Assembly (NCBI GenBank): GCA_028822675.1
Contig: JAPKDE010000102.1
Coordinates: 1-8,657 of the forward strand
DNA length: 8,657 bases
Origin: Dehalococcoidia bacterium
GTDB lineage: Bacteria; Chloroflexota; Dehalococcoidia; UBA3495
Direction of reading: 5' to 3'
Below the pieces are notes generated by a model, which was not told the origin of the DNA, searched no databases, and saw only the letters and a program-made list of their open reading frames with translations. A program made the position numbers and the translations under genes. Shown here piece after piece: positions 1 through 6,330 of the stretch. The first letter of the stretch is position 1. Each line of letters begins with the position of its first letter.

Positions 1-282
1 GCAGCCACACGAGCTGTATTTGACGCCATTCACCACAGCAGCTTGGGATTCCAAAAGATGCTGGGCAAAACCGCTGACGACATGACAGTACAGGTCACTA
101 TTGGCGTTTCCCAACCAGACAAAGTTGACACTGCAGCAGTTCTGGCTTCGCTCCCCCACGGCAATGGACAAGGTACCTGTGTCGCCGTTGTGGGTGGGCT
201 GGAGATTCCCAGTGTGGACGGCAACGACGGCTTGCTCATCGCAAACGCGGTAATCATCGTCAACTTCGACGACGACAAATAA
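1..282 (+). CDS. Lin0512-family conserved protein, 3' part (5' end outside window)
   Basis: The reading frame is open from the first base and ends at TAA 280-282, giving 93 residues without a start, so the N-terminus lies off the left edge. The visible part runs from an Ala/Arg-rich helix (AATRAVFDAIHHSSL) through an alternating beta pattern (MTVQVTIGVSQPDKVD, then VLASLPHGNGQG) to a final strand (ANAVIIVNFDDDK). This order, with 'KVD..AVLASLPHG' followed by a 'VVGGLEIP' segment, fits my memory of the Lin0512 family (TIGR02058), small proteins of about 115 residues with unknown function. The family's diagnostic GxGxDxHG motif is near the N-terminus and cannot be checked here. About 20 residues are probably missing. 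A cupin gene follows 50 nt downstream on the same strand, so the two may be cotranscribed. Coding status is secure; the family name is fairly likely. Confidence 0.75.
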   Translation, partial: AATRAVFDAIHHSSLGFQKMLGKTADDMTVQVTIGVSQPDKVDTAAVLASLPHGNGQGTCVAVVGGLEIPSVDGNDGLLIANAVIIVNFDDDK

Positions 283-309
283 CCAGTCGTTGTTTCCCAG
301 TCGCTGTTT
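283..309 (+). repeat. Short imperfect tandem repeat between Lin0512-type and cupin genes
   Basis: CCAGTCGTTGTTT (283-295) is followed after one C by CCAGTCGCTGTTT (297-309), 12 of 13 bases identical. It starts right after the stop codon of the upstream gene. It may be a small local duplication; no function is evident. Confidence 0.5.
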
Positions 310-332
310 TAATTAAGGACTAAAGAGGACGT

Positions 333-683
333 ATGCCATTTGTCATGAACGGAGAAGCCCAAGCGGGCAACTCTACAACAGGTACCCAGACAAACACTCT
401 GGTTGACAAGGACAACGGCGGGCAAAACCTAACGGTGGTTAGCGCCGGAATAGACCCCGGCGCCGGCCTGGCATTGCACGTTCACCCTGGCTATGAAGAG
501 GCAACCCTGGTTGTTGAGGGTAATATTGAGGCTGTGTTGGAAGGCGAAACCCGCACACTGGGTCCCGGAGATTTGCTCCTGGCTCCGGCCGGGGCAGAGC
601 ACACAATCACCAACCTGTCTGACAAACCAGCCCGGGTGTTGGCCATCTTCCCCACAACCAACCCCGAAAGAGTCTTTGTCTAA
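333..683 (+). CDS. Small single-domain cupin protein (cupin_2 type)
   Basis: A 116-residue protein made almost entirely of one cupin beta-barrel. Motif 1 is at about residues 45-63, with H49, H51 and E55 or E56 as likely metal ligands in 'LALHVHPGYEEATLVVEG'. Motif 2 is at about 79-94, with H90 as the last ligand in 'GDLLLAPAGAEHTITN'. All three ligand types are present, so a metal-binding cupin is expected. There is no signal peptide or fused domain. Small cupins of this kind include sugar isomerases, dioxygenase-like enzymes and metabolite-binding proteins; the sequence does not say which. The ATG has a good ribosome site (AGAGGA, about 4 nt upstream). The gene lies 50 nt after the Lin0512-type gene and ends 32 nt before a strong terminator hairpin, so it is probably the last gene of a rightward unit. 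Confidence 0.92.
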   Translation: MPFVMNGEAQAGNSTTGTQTNTLVDKDNGGQNLTVVSAGIDPGAGLALHVHPGYEEATLVVEGNIEAVLEGETRTLGPGDLLLAPAGAEHTITNLSDKPARVLAIFPTTNPERVFV

Positions 684-715
684 CCCCAATTAGGAATCTG
701 ATTAAGCAACCGCGG

Positions 716-762
716 TTAGATATAAGAAAGCCCAGGCAATGCCTGGGCTTTCTTATATCTAA
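716..762. terminator. Bidirectional intrinsic terminator, 23-bp perfect inverted repeat
   Basis: The left arm 716-738 and right arm 740-762 are exact reverse complements, separated only by A739; the real loop is therefore about 3 nt. The core GCCCAGGC/GCCTGGGC is followed on either strand by TTTCTTATA, giving a GC-rich stem with a T-rich 3' side in both directions. It sits between the rightward cupin gene and the leftward DUF1059-type gene, where a shared terminator would be expected. The stem is longer than usual, because the A/T-rich flanks also pair perfectly. Confidence 0.85.
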
Positions 763-782
763 TACCTACCAATCCGGCCTTT

Positions 783-796
783 CTGGCCGAGGCCAG
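783..796. repeat. Short inverted repeat downstream of the DUF1059-type gene
   Basis: CTGGCC and GGCCAG flank GA, forming a 6-bp perfect palindrome-like stem (effective loop 4 nt). It abuts the next stem-loop (796-817), sharing one base. With no T tract it is not a classical terminator, but it could help stabilise or end the leftward transcript. Confidence 0.55.
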
Positions 797-817
797 TTAA
801 TTCTGGGGAGAATTAAC
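796..817. repeat. 9-bp stem-loop overlapping the stop codon of the DUF1059-type gene
   Basis: GTTAATTCT (796-804) and AGAATTAAC (809-817) are exact reverse complements around a GGGG loop (CCCC on the leftward transcript). The TAA stop of the leftward gene (813-815) is inside one arm. Together with 783-796 and 716-762 it makes three consecutive stem-loops in about 100 bases. Confidence 0.65.
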
Positions 818-1013
818 CGTTGTTGGTCTTGGTCGATGCGAGGATGTTGTACTTCATGATCCCAGGTTCAACTTGGTGAACATCGGTCAGGTGTGTGCCC
901 ATGTCTTCGACGACTTCATCATCGTTAGCGCCTTTTGCGACATAACGGCAACCCTTACCATTAGAATCCAGAGCCAGAGAAAGTAGGGCGTTGCAACGTG
1001 CGAATCTAATCAT
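813..1013 (-). CDS. Small DUF1059-type protein
   Basis: A 66-residue protein starting 'MIRFARC'. The middle, GCRYVAKGANDDEVVED..THLTDVHQVEP (about residues 21-50), matches the pattern of DUF1059: Cys22, aromatic Tyr24, Ala26, Gly28, an acidic/Glu stretch at 31-33, then His41 and Val45-His46. C7 near the N-terminus would be the other conserved cysteine. Members are small and of unknown function, and some are annotated as putative metal-binding proteins. Here the segment between the two cysteines (8-21) is longer and more hydrophobic than I would expect. An in-frame start upstream (1100) is possible, but the ATG at 1013 has a very strong ribosome site (GGGAGGAG, 7 nt spacing) and starts where homology begins. 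It is 183 nt downstream of the lipoprotein gene on the same strand, so it probably has its own promoter, although none is convincing. Confidence 0.75.
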   Translation of the reverse strand: MIRFARCNALLSLALDSNGKGCRYVAKGANDDEVVEDMGTHLTDVHQVEPGIMKYNILASTKTNNG

Positions 1014-1033
1014 TTTAATCTCCTCCCATTTTT

Positions 1034-1055
1034 GGCCTGAGATTGAATCCAGGCC
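1034..1055 (-). promoter_or_regulatory. 5'-UTR hairpin upstream of the DUF1059-type gene
   Basis: GGCCTG (1034-1039) pairs with CAGGCC (1050-1055), and the inner GAT/ATC can extend the stem past a one-base bulge. On the leftward transcript the hairpin lies 5 nt (AAAAA-like spacer) before the ribosome site of the 66-residue gene. A-rich rather than T-rich sequence follows it, so it is not a terminator; an RNA stability or translation role is speculative. Confidence 0.35.
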
Positions 1056-1196
1056 CCAACTTGGCGATGTTTTTTGACAACTACGCGGCAATGTTGACAT
1101 CTGAAACCTGAGTTTCTAGCTAAGTCGTTTCACTGCAATCGGCCCTAGTTTACTCGACAGAACCCAACTCGTCCACAGGTTATAGCTTCTGTTTTA

Positions 1197-1724
1197 TTAG
1201 GTGCTTAATTTTTTGCGGGCCAGACGGGCGAAATCCCATACCCTTTCAGCATGATTTCCGCCGCTTAAAGTAATCCGAACCAGAGCACTGCCTTCAACAA
1301 AAAACAATGTTGAGCCTTCTTGACCATTCAACGATTCGGCCATTACCCCGGAGTTGACTTCAAAACCATCCTCTGGCGGCGCGTCCACACCCTGGGCCTC
1401 CTGGTCCTGCATTATTTCTGACAAAATCTTGGCGGCGATCTCATCCGACTCAAAGAGGACCAAACTTTCAAGCAGGGTGAATCCGGGGCCTTGAAGTTCC
1501 ACCAACACTGCCGCATCCGATAGTTCAGAATCTTCGATTTCTTGAATCGTTTGCGTGACGGTCTGATCGGGAAAATCATAGGGACTCAAGAGCAGTTCAC
1601 GCGGCGGTTTTGACCCACCGGAACAGCCCGCCAATAAAACAACGACCAAAATAACCAGACCGACTTGAATGGAACGACCGGCATTAAACCCTGAGGTAAT
1701 TGAATTAAGACTAGAGTTATTCAT
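1197..1724 (-). CDS. Lipoprotein of unknown function
   Basis: A 175-residue protein with a short N-region containing R17, a hydrophobic segment at 19-31 and a lipobox LLAGC with the acylated cysteine at 34, followed by a SGGSKPP linker. It is therefore expected to be exported and membrane-anchored, with a soluble domain of about 140 residues. That domain has 'LESLVLFESDEIAAKILSEIM' and, near the end, 'GSTLFFVEGSALVRITLSGG' followed by a helix. I do not recognise a named family. The 'flag-column' pattern of a residue-difference helix followed by a 'FxxGxxxVRITLSGG' strand is common in uncharacterised actinobacterial and Chloroflexota lipoproteins. The start is the ATG within TAATG, overlapping the hyuB stop by one base, with AGGA 6 nt upstream; a longer reading frame to 1757 would lie inside hyuB and give a worse signal peptide. 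The overlap implies translational coupling to hyuB. Confidence 0.85.
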   Translation of the reverse strand: MNNSSLNSITSGFNAGRSIQVGLVILVVVLLAGCSGGSKPPRELLLSPYDFPDQTVTQTIQEIEDSELSDAAVLVELQGPGFTLLESLVLFESDEIAAKILSEIMQDQEAQGVDAPPEDGFEVNSGVMAESLNGQEGSTLFFVEGSALVRITLSGGNHAERVWDFARLARKKLST

Positions 1725-3322
1725 TAAGAATCCTGTTCGTCTTCGGGAGCGCCCCAACCACCGGCGCCAGGCGTCCGAATGCTGATGACATCACCAGCTT
1801 CAACGTCTACCAGCTCTTTCCCGGCCAATTTGACTTCTTCATAGCCGCCACGCAACAGCACGTTTTCTCCAGGTTCGCCGTGATGCCCGCCGTGGTAGCC
1901 GGGTGGCGGTAATTTGCGGCGTTCTGACATAAGTGTAACCCTGGCTGGGGCCAGGAATTCCACTTCTCGGATGACACCATCCCCACCTTTGAATTTGCCT
2001 TCGCCACCGGAGCCACGCCGCACGGCGTACCGCTTCAACCGCAGCGGAAACGCGAATTCCATGGCCTCCACCGGCGTGTTCATAGTGTTGGTCATATGGG
2101 TGTGAATCGCAGAGATTCCGTCCTTGTCTGGCCGGGCACCCATGCCGCCGGCAATGGTCTCGTAATAGACAAACGGCTTGTTCCGAACCGGGTCATGGCC
2201 ACCAATGATCATGTTGTTCATGGTGCCTTGGCTAGCAGCCGGGATAACATCGGGCAGTGCTTGGGCCAAAGCGCCCAACAGAACGTCGGTGATCCGCTGG
2301 GACGTTTCAACATTTCCGGCGGCAACCCCGTGTTGGGCTTCAGGATTAACCAAACTGCCAAGGGGCGTGATGATGGTCAAGGGCCGGAGACAGCCCTGGT
2401 TGGCTGGGGCCTGTTCGTCCAGCAGACAGCGCACCACAAACAGGCACGCCGACACTGTTACGGCAACGGGCGCATTGATGCAGCCTGGGCGTTGCGGCGA
2501 TGTCCCCGTGAAGTCAATATTCATCTCATCGCCCGAGACTGTGATGGCGACCTTAATGGGCACCAACTCTTGGGTCAGGCCGTCATCATCCATGTAATCG
2601 AGGACTTCATAATGTCCGTCCGGAATATTTCTGATGGCTCGCCGAGTGACACGCTCCGAATAATCCAGCAGGGCCGACATATGTTCTAGCGTCTCGGTTA
2701 GTCCGTAGCGTTCGGTCACTTCCCGCATCCGCTGTTCGCCAACCTTGATGGCGGCGGTCTGAGCAGCCAGGTCTCCTTTGCGTTCGTCGGGGGTACGGGA
2801 ATTTCGGCAGATCAGTTGGATTATTTCCTGGTTCAATCGGCCACGTCGGGCCAGCTTGATGGGCGGGATGATTGTCCCCTCTTGATAGAGTTCAGTGGAC
2901 AGTGGCAACGAGCCAGGGGTCATGCCACCCACATCGGCGTGGTGGCCTCGGTTGGCCACAAATCCGGCCAGTTCCTTCTTGCCATCGCGCTCGGCATAGA
3001 TGGGCGCAACCATGGTGATGTCCGGCAGGTGGCTGCCACCTTGATAGGGGTCATTCAGCATCACAATGTCGCCAGGGTTCAGCGAGTTGGGAAATACATC
3101 CAGCGCAGCTCTTACGGAGGCAGGCATCGCTCCCAGATGGACGGGTATATCCGCCGCCTGGGCAACCATGTTGCCTTGGGGATCAAACACCGCACAGGAA
3201 AAATCACGGCGCTCTTTGATGTTTGGCGAGTATGCGGTCCGTTGCAGTGCAACGCCCATTTCCTCGGCCACCGACTCAAATTTGCTTTTGAATACTTGTA
3301 AGCTAATGGGATCTACAGGCAT
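1724..3322 (-). CDS. Hydantoinase B / oxoprolinase family protein (HyuB-like)
   Basis: A 532-residue member of the Hydantoinase_B family, near the usual full length (about 510-590). It begins with the typical 'DPISLQVFKSKFESVAEEMG' helix, then 'RRDFSCAVFDPQGNMVAQAADIPVHLGAMP' (38-67), 'DPYQGGSHLPDITMVAPIY' (91-109) and 'NRGHHADVGG' (124-133). H98, D101 and H127/H128 match in spacing the His-x-x-Asp and His metal ligands known from acetone carboxylase; this mapping is inferred. The C-terminus carries 'GGEGKFKGGDGVIREVEF' and ends with the family's 'RTPGAGGWGAP'. With HyuA it should form an ATP-dependent complex acting on hydantoins, 5-oxoproline, lactams or ketones; the substrate is not determinable. 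The ATG has AAGAGGAAA just upstream. The gene lies 35 nt after the PIG-L gene and overlaps the lipoprotein gene by one base. No acetone-carboxylase gamma subunit is seen in the window. Confidence 0.95.
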   Translation of the reverse strand: MPVDPISLQVFKSKFESVAEEMGVALQRTAYSPNIKERRDFSCAVFDPQGNMVAQAADIPVHLGAMPASVRAALDVFPNSLNPGDIVMLNDPYQGGSHLPDITMVAPIYAERDGKKELAGFVANRGHHADVGGMTPGSLPLSTELYQEGTIIPPIKLARRGRLNQEIIQLICRNSRTPDERKGDLAAQTAAIKVGEQRMREVTERYGLTETLEHMSALLDYSERVTRRAIRNIPDGHYEVLDYMDDDGLTQELVPIKVAITVSGDEMNIDFTGTSPQRPGCINAPVAVTVSACLFVVRCLLDEQAPANQGCLRPLTIITPLGSLVNPEAQHGVAAGNVETSQRITDVLLGALAQALPDVIPAASQGTMNNMIIGGHDPVRNKPFVYYETIAGGMGARPDKDGISAIHTHMTNTMNTPVEAMEFAFPLRLKRYAVRRGSGGEGKFKGGDGVIREVEFLAPARVTLMSERRKLPPPGYHGGHHGEPGENVLLRGGYEEVKLAGKELVDVEAGDVISIRTPGAGGWGAPEDEQDS

Positions 3323-3357
3323 CTATTTCCTCTTGAGGGTTGCGCCAAATTCTGCTT

Positions 3358-4167
3358 CTAAGCCAGGTCTGCCAATACATCTTCTTGATTAGGGTTGTTC
3401 TCTGGTCTGCTTAGATAGAAGTACTCGGTGCTCATCCATTCTGACATCGTCTTTGGTGCCAGTGCGCTGAACGGTCCCTCGGGATCAAGCTGAGTAGCGT
3501 GGCAATTCAATGACGCTTTCTTGATGTCTACGTAAGCTGAAACGTCTCTCTCCGTGGTTACGTAATCGTCCGGAGAACCAATGTCATCCAACGCTTCTTT
3601 GGCAAAAGGAGGAGTGATTCCTGCTTCGGTCATCTGTTCCCACAATTTCCGGAAATTACTCTTTGGGAAGCACACATAGTAGAAATGAGGCCGGTTTTCG
3701 CCCATCGAATCTACTACGGCAGTAACCCGTTGGTGCACCGTCGTGTGATCGGGATGGCCGTAGCCGCCGGTTGGGTCGTGGGTGAAGACAATGTCCGGGG
3801 TTAGTTCATCCAGAATGGCGGCTATCTCCGCCTCAACCTTGGCCGGTTCGGCCTGAAAAAGGCTGACCGGGTTTTCATTGTCCGACGCGCCGATCATCCC
3901 TGAGTCTCGGTAGCCGAGAAAACGCACATCCGGAACTCCGGTTACGGCCATGGCAGCCCGCAGTTCACCCTGACGAACCTCCCAGAGATTCTCCCGTGTG
4001 GCCAGGGTGGGGTCGCTTATCTCGCCAACGTCACCGTTGGTCGCGCAGACGGTGGTCACGTGATGACCTCTTCGCACCAATTCCGCCAGCGTCCCGCCAG
4101 AGCCAAACGCTTCGTCATCGGGATGGGCAAAAAAGCATAGAACCTTTAGTTTCAAATCTCGGGTCAT
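3358..4167 (-). CDS. PIG-L family deacetylase (LmbE-like, zinc amidohydrolase)
   Basis: A 269-residue PIG-L/LmbE enzyme. The first zinc and catalytic motif AHPDDE is at 14-19 (H15, D17, D18), and the second, GHPDH, is at 137-141 with H138 and H141, so the active site looks intact. 'LGYRDSGM' (84-91) resembles the MshB/Mca branch, which acts on N-acetylglucosamine-inositol or mycothiol conjugates, and GGTLAEL follows the first motif as usual. It is cytosolic, with no signal peptide. The family hydrolyses N-acyl amides on sugars and related molecules; mycothiol chemistry itself is not supported by any other gene here. The ATG has GGAG 7 nt upstream. The gene sits between hyuA and hyuB with gaps of 34 and 35 nt, implying cotranscription and perhaps a shared substrate. 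The long C-terminal tail after 200 is variable in this family. Confidence 0.93.
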   Translation of the reverse strand: MTRDLKLKVLCFFAHPDDEAFGSGGTLAELVRRGHHVTTVCATNGDVGEISDPTLATRENLWEVRQGELRAAMAVTGVPDVRFLGYRDSGMIGASDNENPVSLFQAEPAKVEAEIAAILDELTPDIVFTHDPTGGYGHPDHTTVHQRVTAVVDSMGENRPHFYYVCFPKSNFRKLWEQMTEAGITPPFAKEALDDIGSPDDYVTTERDVSAYVDIKKASLNCHATQLDPEGPFSALAPKTMSEWMSTEYFYLSRPENNPNQEDVLADLA

Positions 4168-4201
4168 CGTGTTGCTCCAATAAAATAGGGAACCAAACCG
4201 G

Positions 4202-6232
4202 CTATTCCGGTTCTAATAAAAGGTTTCCAAAGGGGTCCACCGTTCCACCCCAACCAGGGGTCACCACAGTGGTGGCGTCCATCTGGATTACCAACGCCGG
4301 GCCGGAGATTTGGTTGCCGCAGGTGAACTGTTCCCGTTGGTAGATCGGCGACATAATCGCTCCCTGTTGAAATACGACTTCAGCCTCGCCAATGAGAGCC
4401 AAAGCTGGACTGGAATTGCCGGGTGTCTGTGGTTCAATCACTGGTTTTTCCATGGCCACATCCATTTTGAGACGCAGGTTCACAACCTGTACCGGCTCGT
4501 TTTTATCGGCATAGCCAAACCGCCGTAGGTGCGCTTTGTAGAAGCTGTCGCTGATTAACTTTTTCAGGTCCACTTTGCTTCTGCCGGACGGGTAATCAAC
4601 GGTCAGTTCAAACGACTGGCCCACGTAACGGACGTCCAAGAACCGGCGGGCGACCATTTTGTCTACGGCCAGACCTTCGCCAGCCATCTCCACCCTCGCC
4701 TGGCCCTCCATGCCACTGAACTCCTCATCAAGTCTGGCGCGATCCAAGTCGGCCCCGCGGAGCATGACTGTGCGTGAATAGTCTTTGACAATATCCGCAA
4801 TCGCCACGCCCAAGGCCGACAGAATACCGGGATTGGACGGAACCAAAATCCGAGGTATCCCCAGTTCTTGGGCCAATTCACAGGCGTGCATTGCACCGGC
4901 GCCGCCAAAGGGCACCAGCGTGAACAACCTCGGGTCGTAACCTCGTTCTAGCGAAATTGATCGGATGGCCCGTTCCATATTCGCGTTCACCACTCGGTTT
5001 ATTCCGAGAGCCGTCTGGTTAACGTCTGAATCAATCTGGCTGGCCAGGCTCTGCATCAAGCCTACAATCCGGCTTCGATCCAGAGTCATGCGGCCGCCTA
5101 AGAAACGGTCCGGTAGTAGGCGTCCTAGCAATAAATTGGCGTCGGTCACGGTCAGTTGATCGCCCTTCCCGTAGCAAGCTGGGCCTGGGTCGGCACCGGC
5201 TGATTCAGGGCCTACCACCAGTGCACCGCCGCTATCAACGCGGGCAATGGAACCACCACCAGCGCCAACAGTGTGAATGTCGATCATGGGAACGCCGATG
5301 GGATAACCGCCAACGTTTGCAGACGTGGTTTCTTTAATCTCACCAGGGCATAACGAGACGTCCGTCGAGGTGCCGCCCATGTCCACAGTGATGATGTCCG
5401 GGTAGCCGGCCTGCATGGCGGTGTGGAACGCGCCGACGACTCCTCCGGCTGGGCCGCTCAGAATCGTGCGGACCGGTTGCTCTGACGCCAAACGGGCGGT
5501 GATGCTGCCACCGGAAGACTGCATAATCCGTAGTCCCTTGCCTAAGGGGCCTTCAAGTTCTCCCAAATATCGGCTCATCACATGGCCAACGTAGGCGTTG
5601 ACGACCACGGTGCTGGCCCGTTCAAATTCCCTAAACTCTGGCAGCACTTGGGAAGAGACAGATATGTAGGGCGGGTTTTTCATCTTCTTAAGCGCGTCCA
5701 GCACCATCTCTTCATGGACGGTATTCAAGAAGGAAAACAGGAACGACACCGCAACGGCTTCTGCTTTGCTTTCTTCCAAGAGACCAATCAAAGTCTGTAT
5801 CGCCTCCTGGGTGAGGTCTTCGACAATCGCACCGGAGTGGTCGATCCGCTCCGGCAATCCAAAGCGTAGCTCCCATGGAGCCAAGGCCGGTGCCCGGTCC
5901 ATCTCAAAATTATAGAGTTCCGCCCGTGCTTGCCGGCCAATCTCGAGCACGTCTTCAAAGCCCATTGTGGTCACCAGGGCCGTGCGGGCACCCTTGCCTT
6001 CTAAAAGAGCGTTGGTGGCGACGGTTGAACCGTGGACAAACTCCGCAGAGGTGACACCAGTCTCTTTGACACCTTGGAGTATGCCCAGAGAAGGGTCAGC
6101 CGGAGTTGATGGCAGTTTATGGACGGTCAGCCTGCCGTCTTCCAGGACTGCGATGTCGGTGAAAGTGCCACCAACATCGATTCCAACAACTCGGCGGGCC
6201 GCACTTGGTTCAGAAATGGGATTGTTGGGCAT
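4202..6232 (-). CDS. Hydantoinase A / oxoprolinase family protein (HyuA-like)
   Basis: A 676-residue protein of the Hydantoinase_A N-terminal and core families, close to the usual length. Residues 17-26 (GIDVGGTFTD) form the first actin-like ATPase phosphate loop. 'HGSTVATNALLEGKGARTALVTT' is at 67-89, SGPAGG at 259-264 and DMGGTSTD (second phosphate-binding loop) at 284-291. The family signatures HTVGAGGGS (320-328) and GPESAGADPGPACYG (341-355) follow, then 'FGGAGAMH' at 442-449 near the nucleotide site. All hallmark motifs are intact. It probably activates the substrate with ATP for its HyuB partner. The start chosen is ATG at 6232; a TTG 7 codons upstream (6253) is possible but has no ribosome site, while a GGAG lies about 12 nt before this ATG, a somewhat long spacing. 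It is 98 nt downstream of alaX and 34 nt upstream of the PIG-L gene. Confidence 0.95.
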   Translation of the reverse strand: MPNNPISEPSAARRVVGIDVGGTFTDIAVLEDGRLTVHKLPSTPADPSLGILQGVKETGVTSAEFVHGSTVATNALLEGKGARTALVTTMGFEDVLEIGRQARAELYNFEMDRAPALAPWELRFGLPERIDHSGAIVEDLTQEAIQTLIGLLEESKAEAVAVSFLFSFLNTVHEEMVLDALKKMKNPPYISVSSQVLPEFREFERASTVVVNAYVGHVMSRYLGELEGPLGKGLRIMQSSGGSITARLASEQPVRTILSGPAGGVVGAFHTAMQAGYPDIITVDMGGTSTDVSLCPGEIKETTSANVGGYPIGVPMIDIHTVGAGGGSIARVDSGGALVVGPESAGADPGPACYGKGDQLTVTDANLLLGRLLPDRFLGGRMTLDRSRIVGLMQSLASQIDSDVNQTALGINRVVNANMERAIRSISLERGYDPRLFTLVPFGGAGAMHACELAQELGIPRILVPSNPGILSALGVAIADIVKDYSRTVMLRGADLDRARLDEEFSGMEGQARVEMAGEGLAVDKMVARRFLDVRYVGQSFELTVDYPSGRSKVDLKKLISDSFYKAHLRRFGYADKNEPVQVVNLRLKMDVAMEKPVIEPQTPGNSSPALALIGEAEVVFQQGAIMSPIYQREQFTCGNQISGPALVIQMDATTVVTPGWGGTVDPFGNLLLEPE

Positions 6233-6276
6233 TGAGCAGCACGACTCCGACAATAGATTGGCAGTTTGGACAGACC

Positions 6277-6307
6277 GGCCTGTAGCTCAGATGAAAGCTT
6301 GGAGGCC
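6277..6307. repeat. Interrupted stem-loop in the alaX-hyuA gap
   Basis: GGCCT (6277-6281) pairs with AGGCC (6303-6307), and inside it AGCT (6284-6287) pairs with AGCT (6296-6299), leaving a 3/2 internal loop and an 8-nt apical loop. It could mark an intercistronic RNA structure separating alaX from hyuA translation. The + strand resembles the 5' end of a tRNA, but no full cloverleaf forms. Confidence 0.4.
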
Positions 6308-6330
6308 AGAGGGTTTGGCGCCTAACAAAA

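Noticed and set aside
1014..1100. Upstream start of the DUF1059-type gene
   Set aside because: The strong GGGAGGAG site and the start of family-like sequence both point to the ATG at 1013; the upstream part encodes no recognisable sequence.
1103..1116. GAAAC-CTGA-GTTTC hairpin as the operon terminator
   Set aside because: Only a 5-bp A/T-rich stem with no T run; too weak to call.
1169..1182. A DnaA-box-like TCCACAGGTTATA
   Set aside because: The order of elements does not match TTATNCACA or its complement, and it is a single occurrence far from dnaN.
1725..1757. Upstream start of the lipoprotein inside hyuB
   Set aside because: It would add a charged MGRSRRRTGFL stretch before the signal peptide and lacks the AGGA site that precedes the TAATG start.
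2096..2689. A 197-residue open frame on the + strand
   Set aside because: It is antisense to hyuB, whose family motifs are intact across this stretch; no ribosome site or recognisable domain.
2816..3301. A 161-residue open frame on the + strand
   Set aside because: Antisense shadow of the conserved N-terminal half of hyuB.
6233..6253. TTG start adding seven residues (MSESCCS) to HyuA
   Set aside because: No ribosome site upstream and the extra residues are outside the conserved family start; ATG at 6232 preferred, though not proven.
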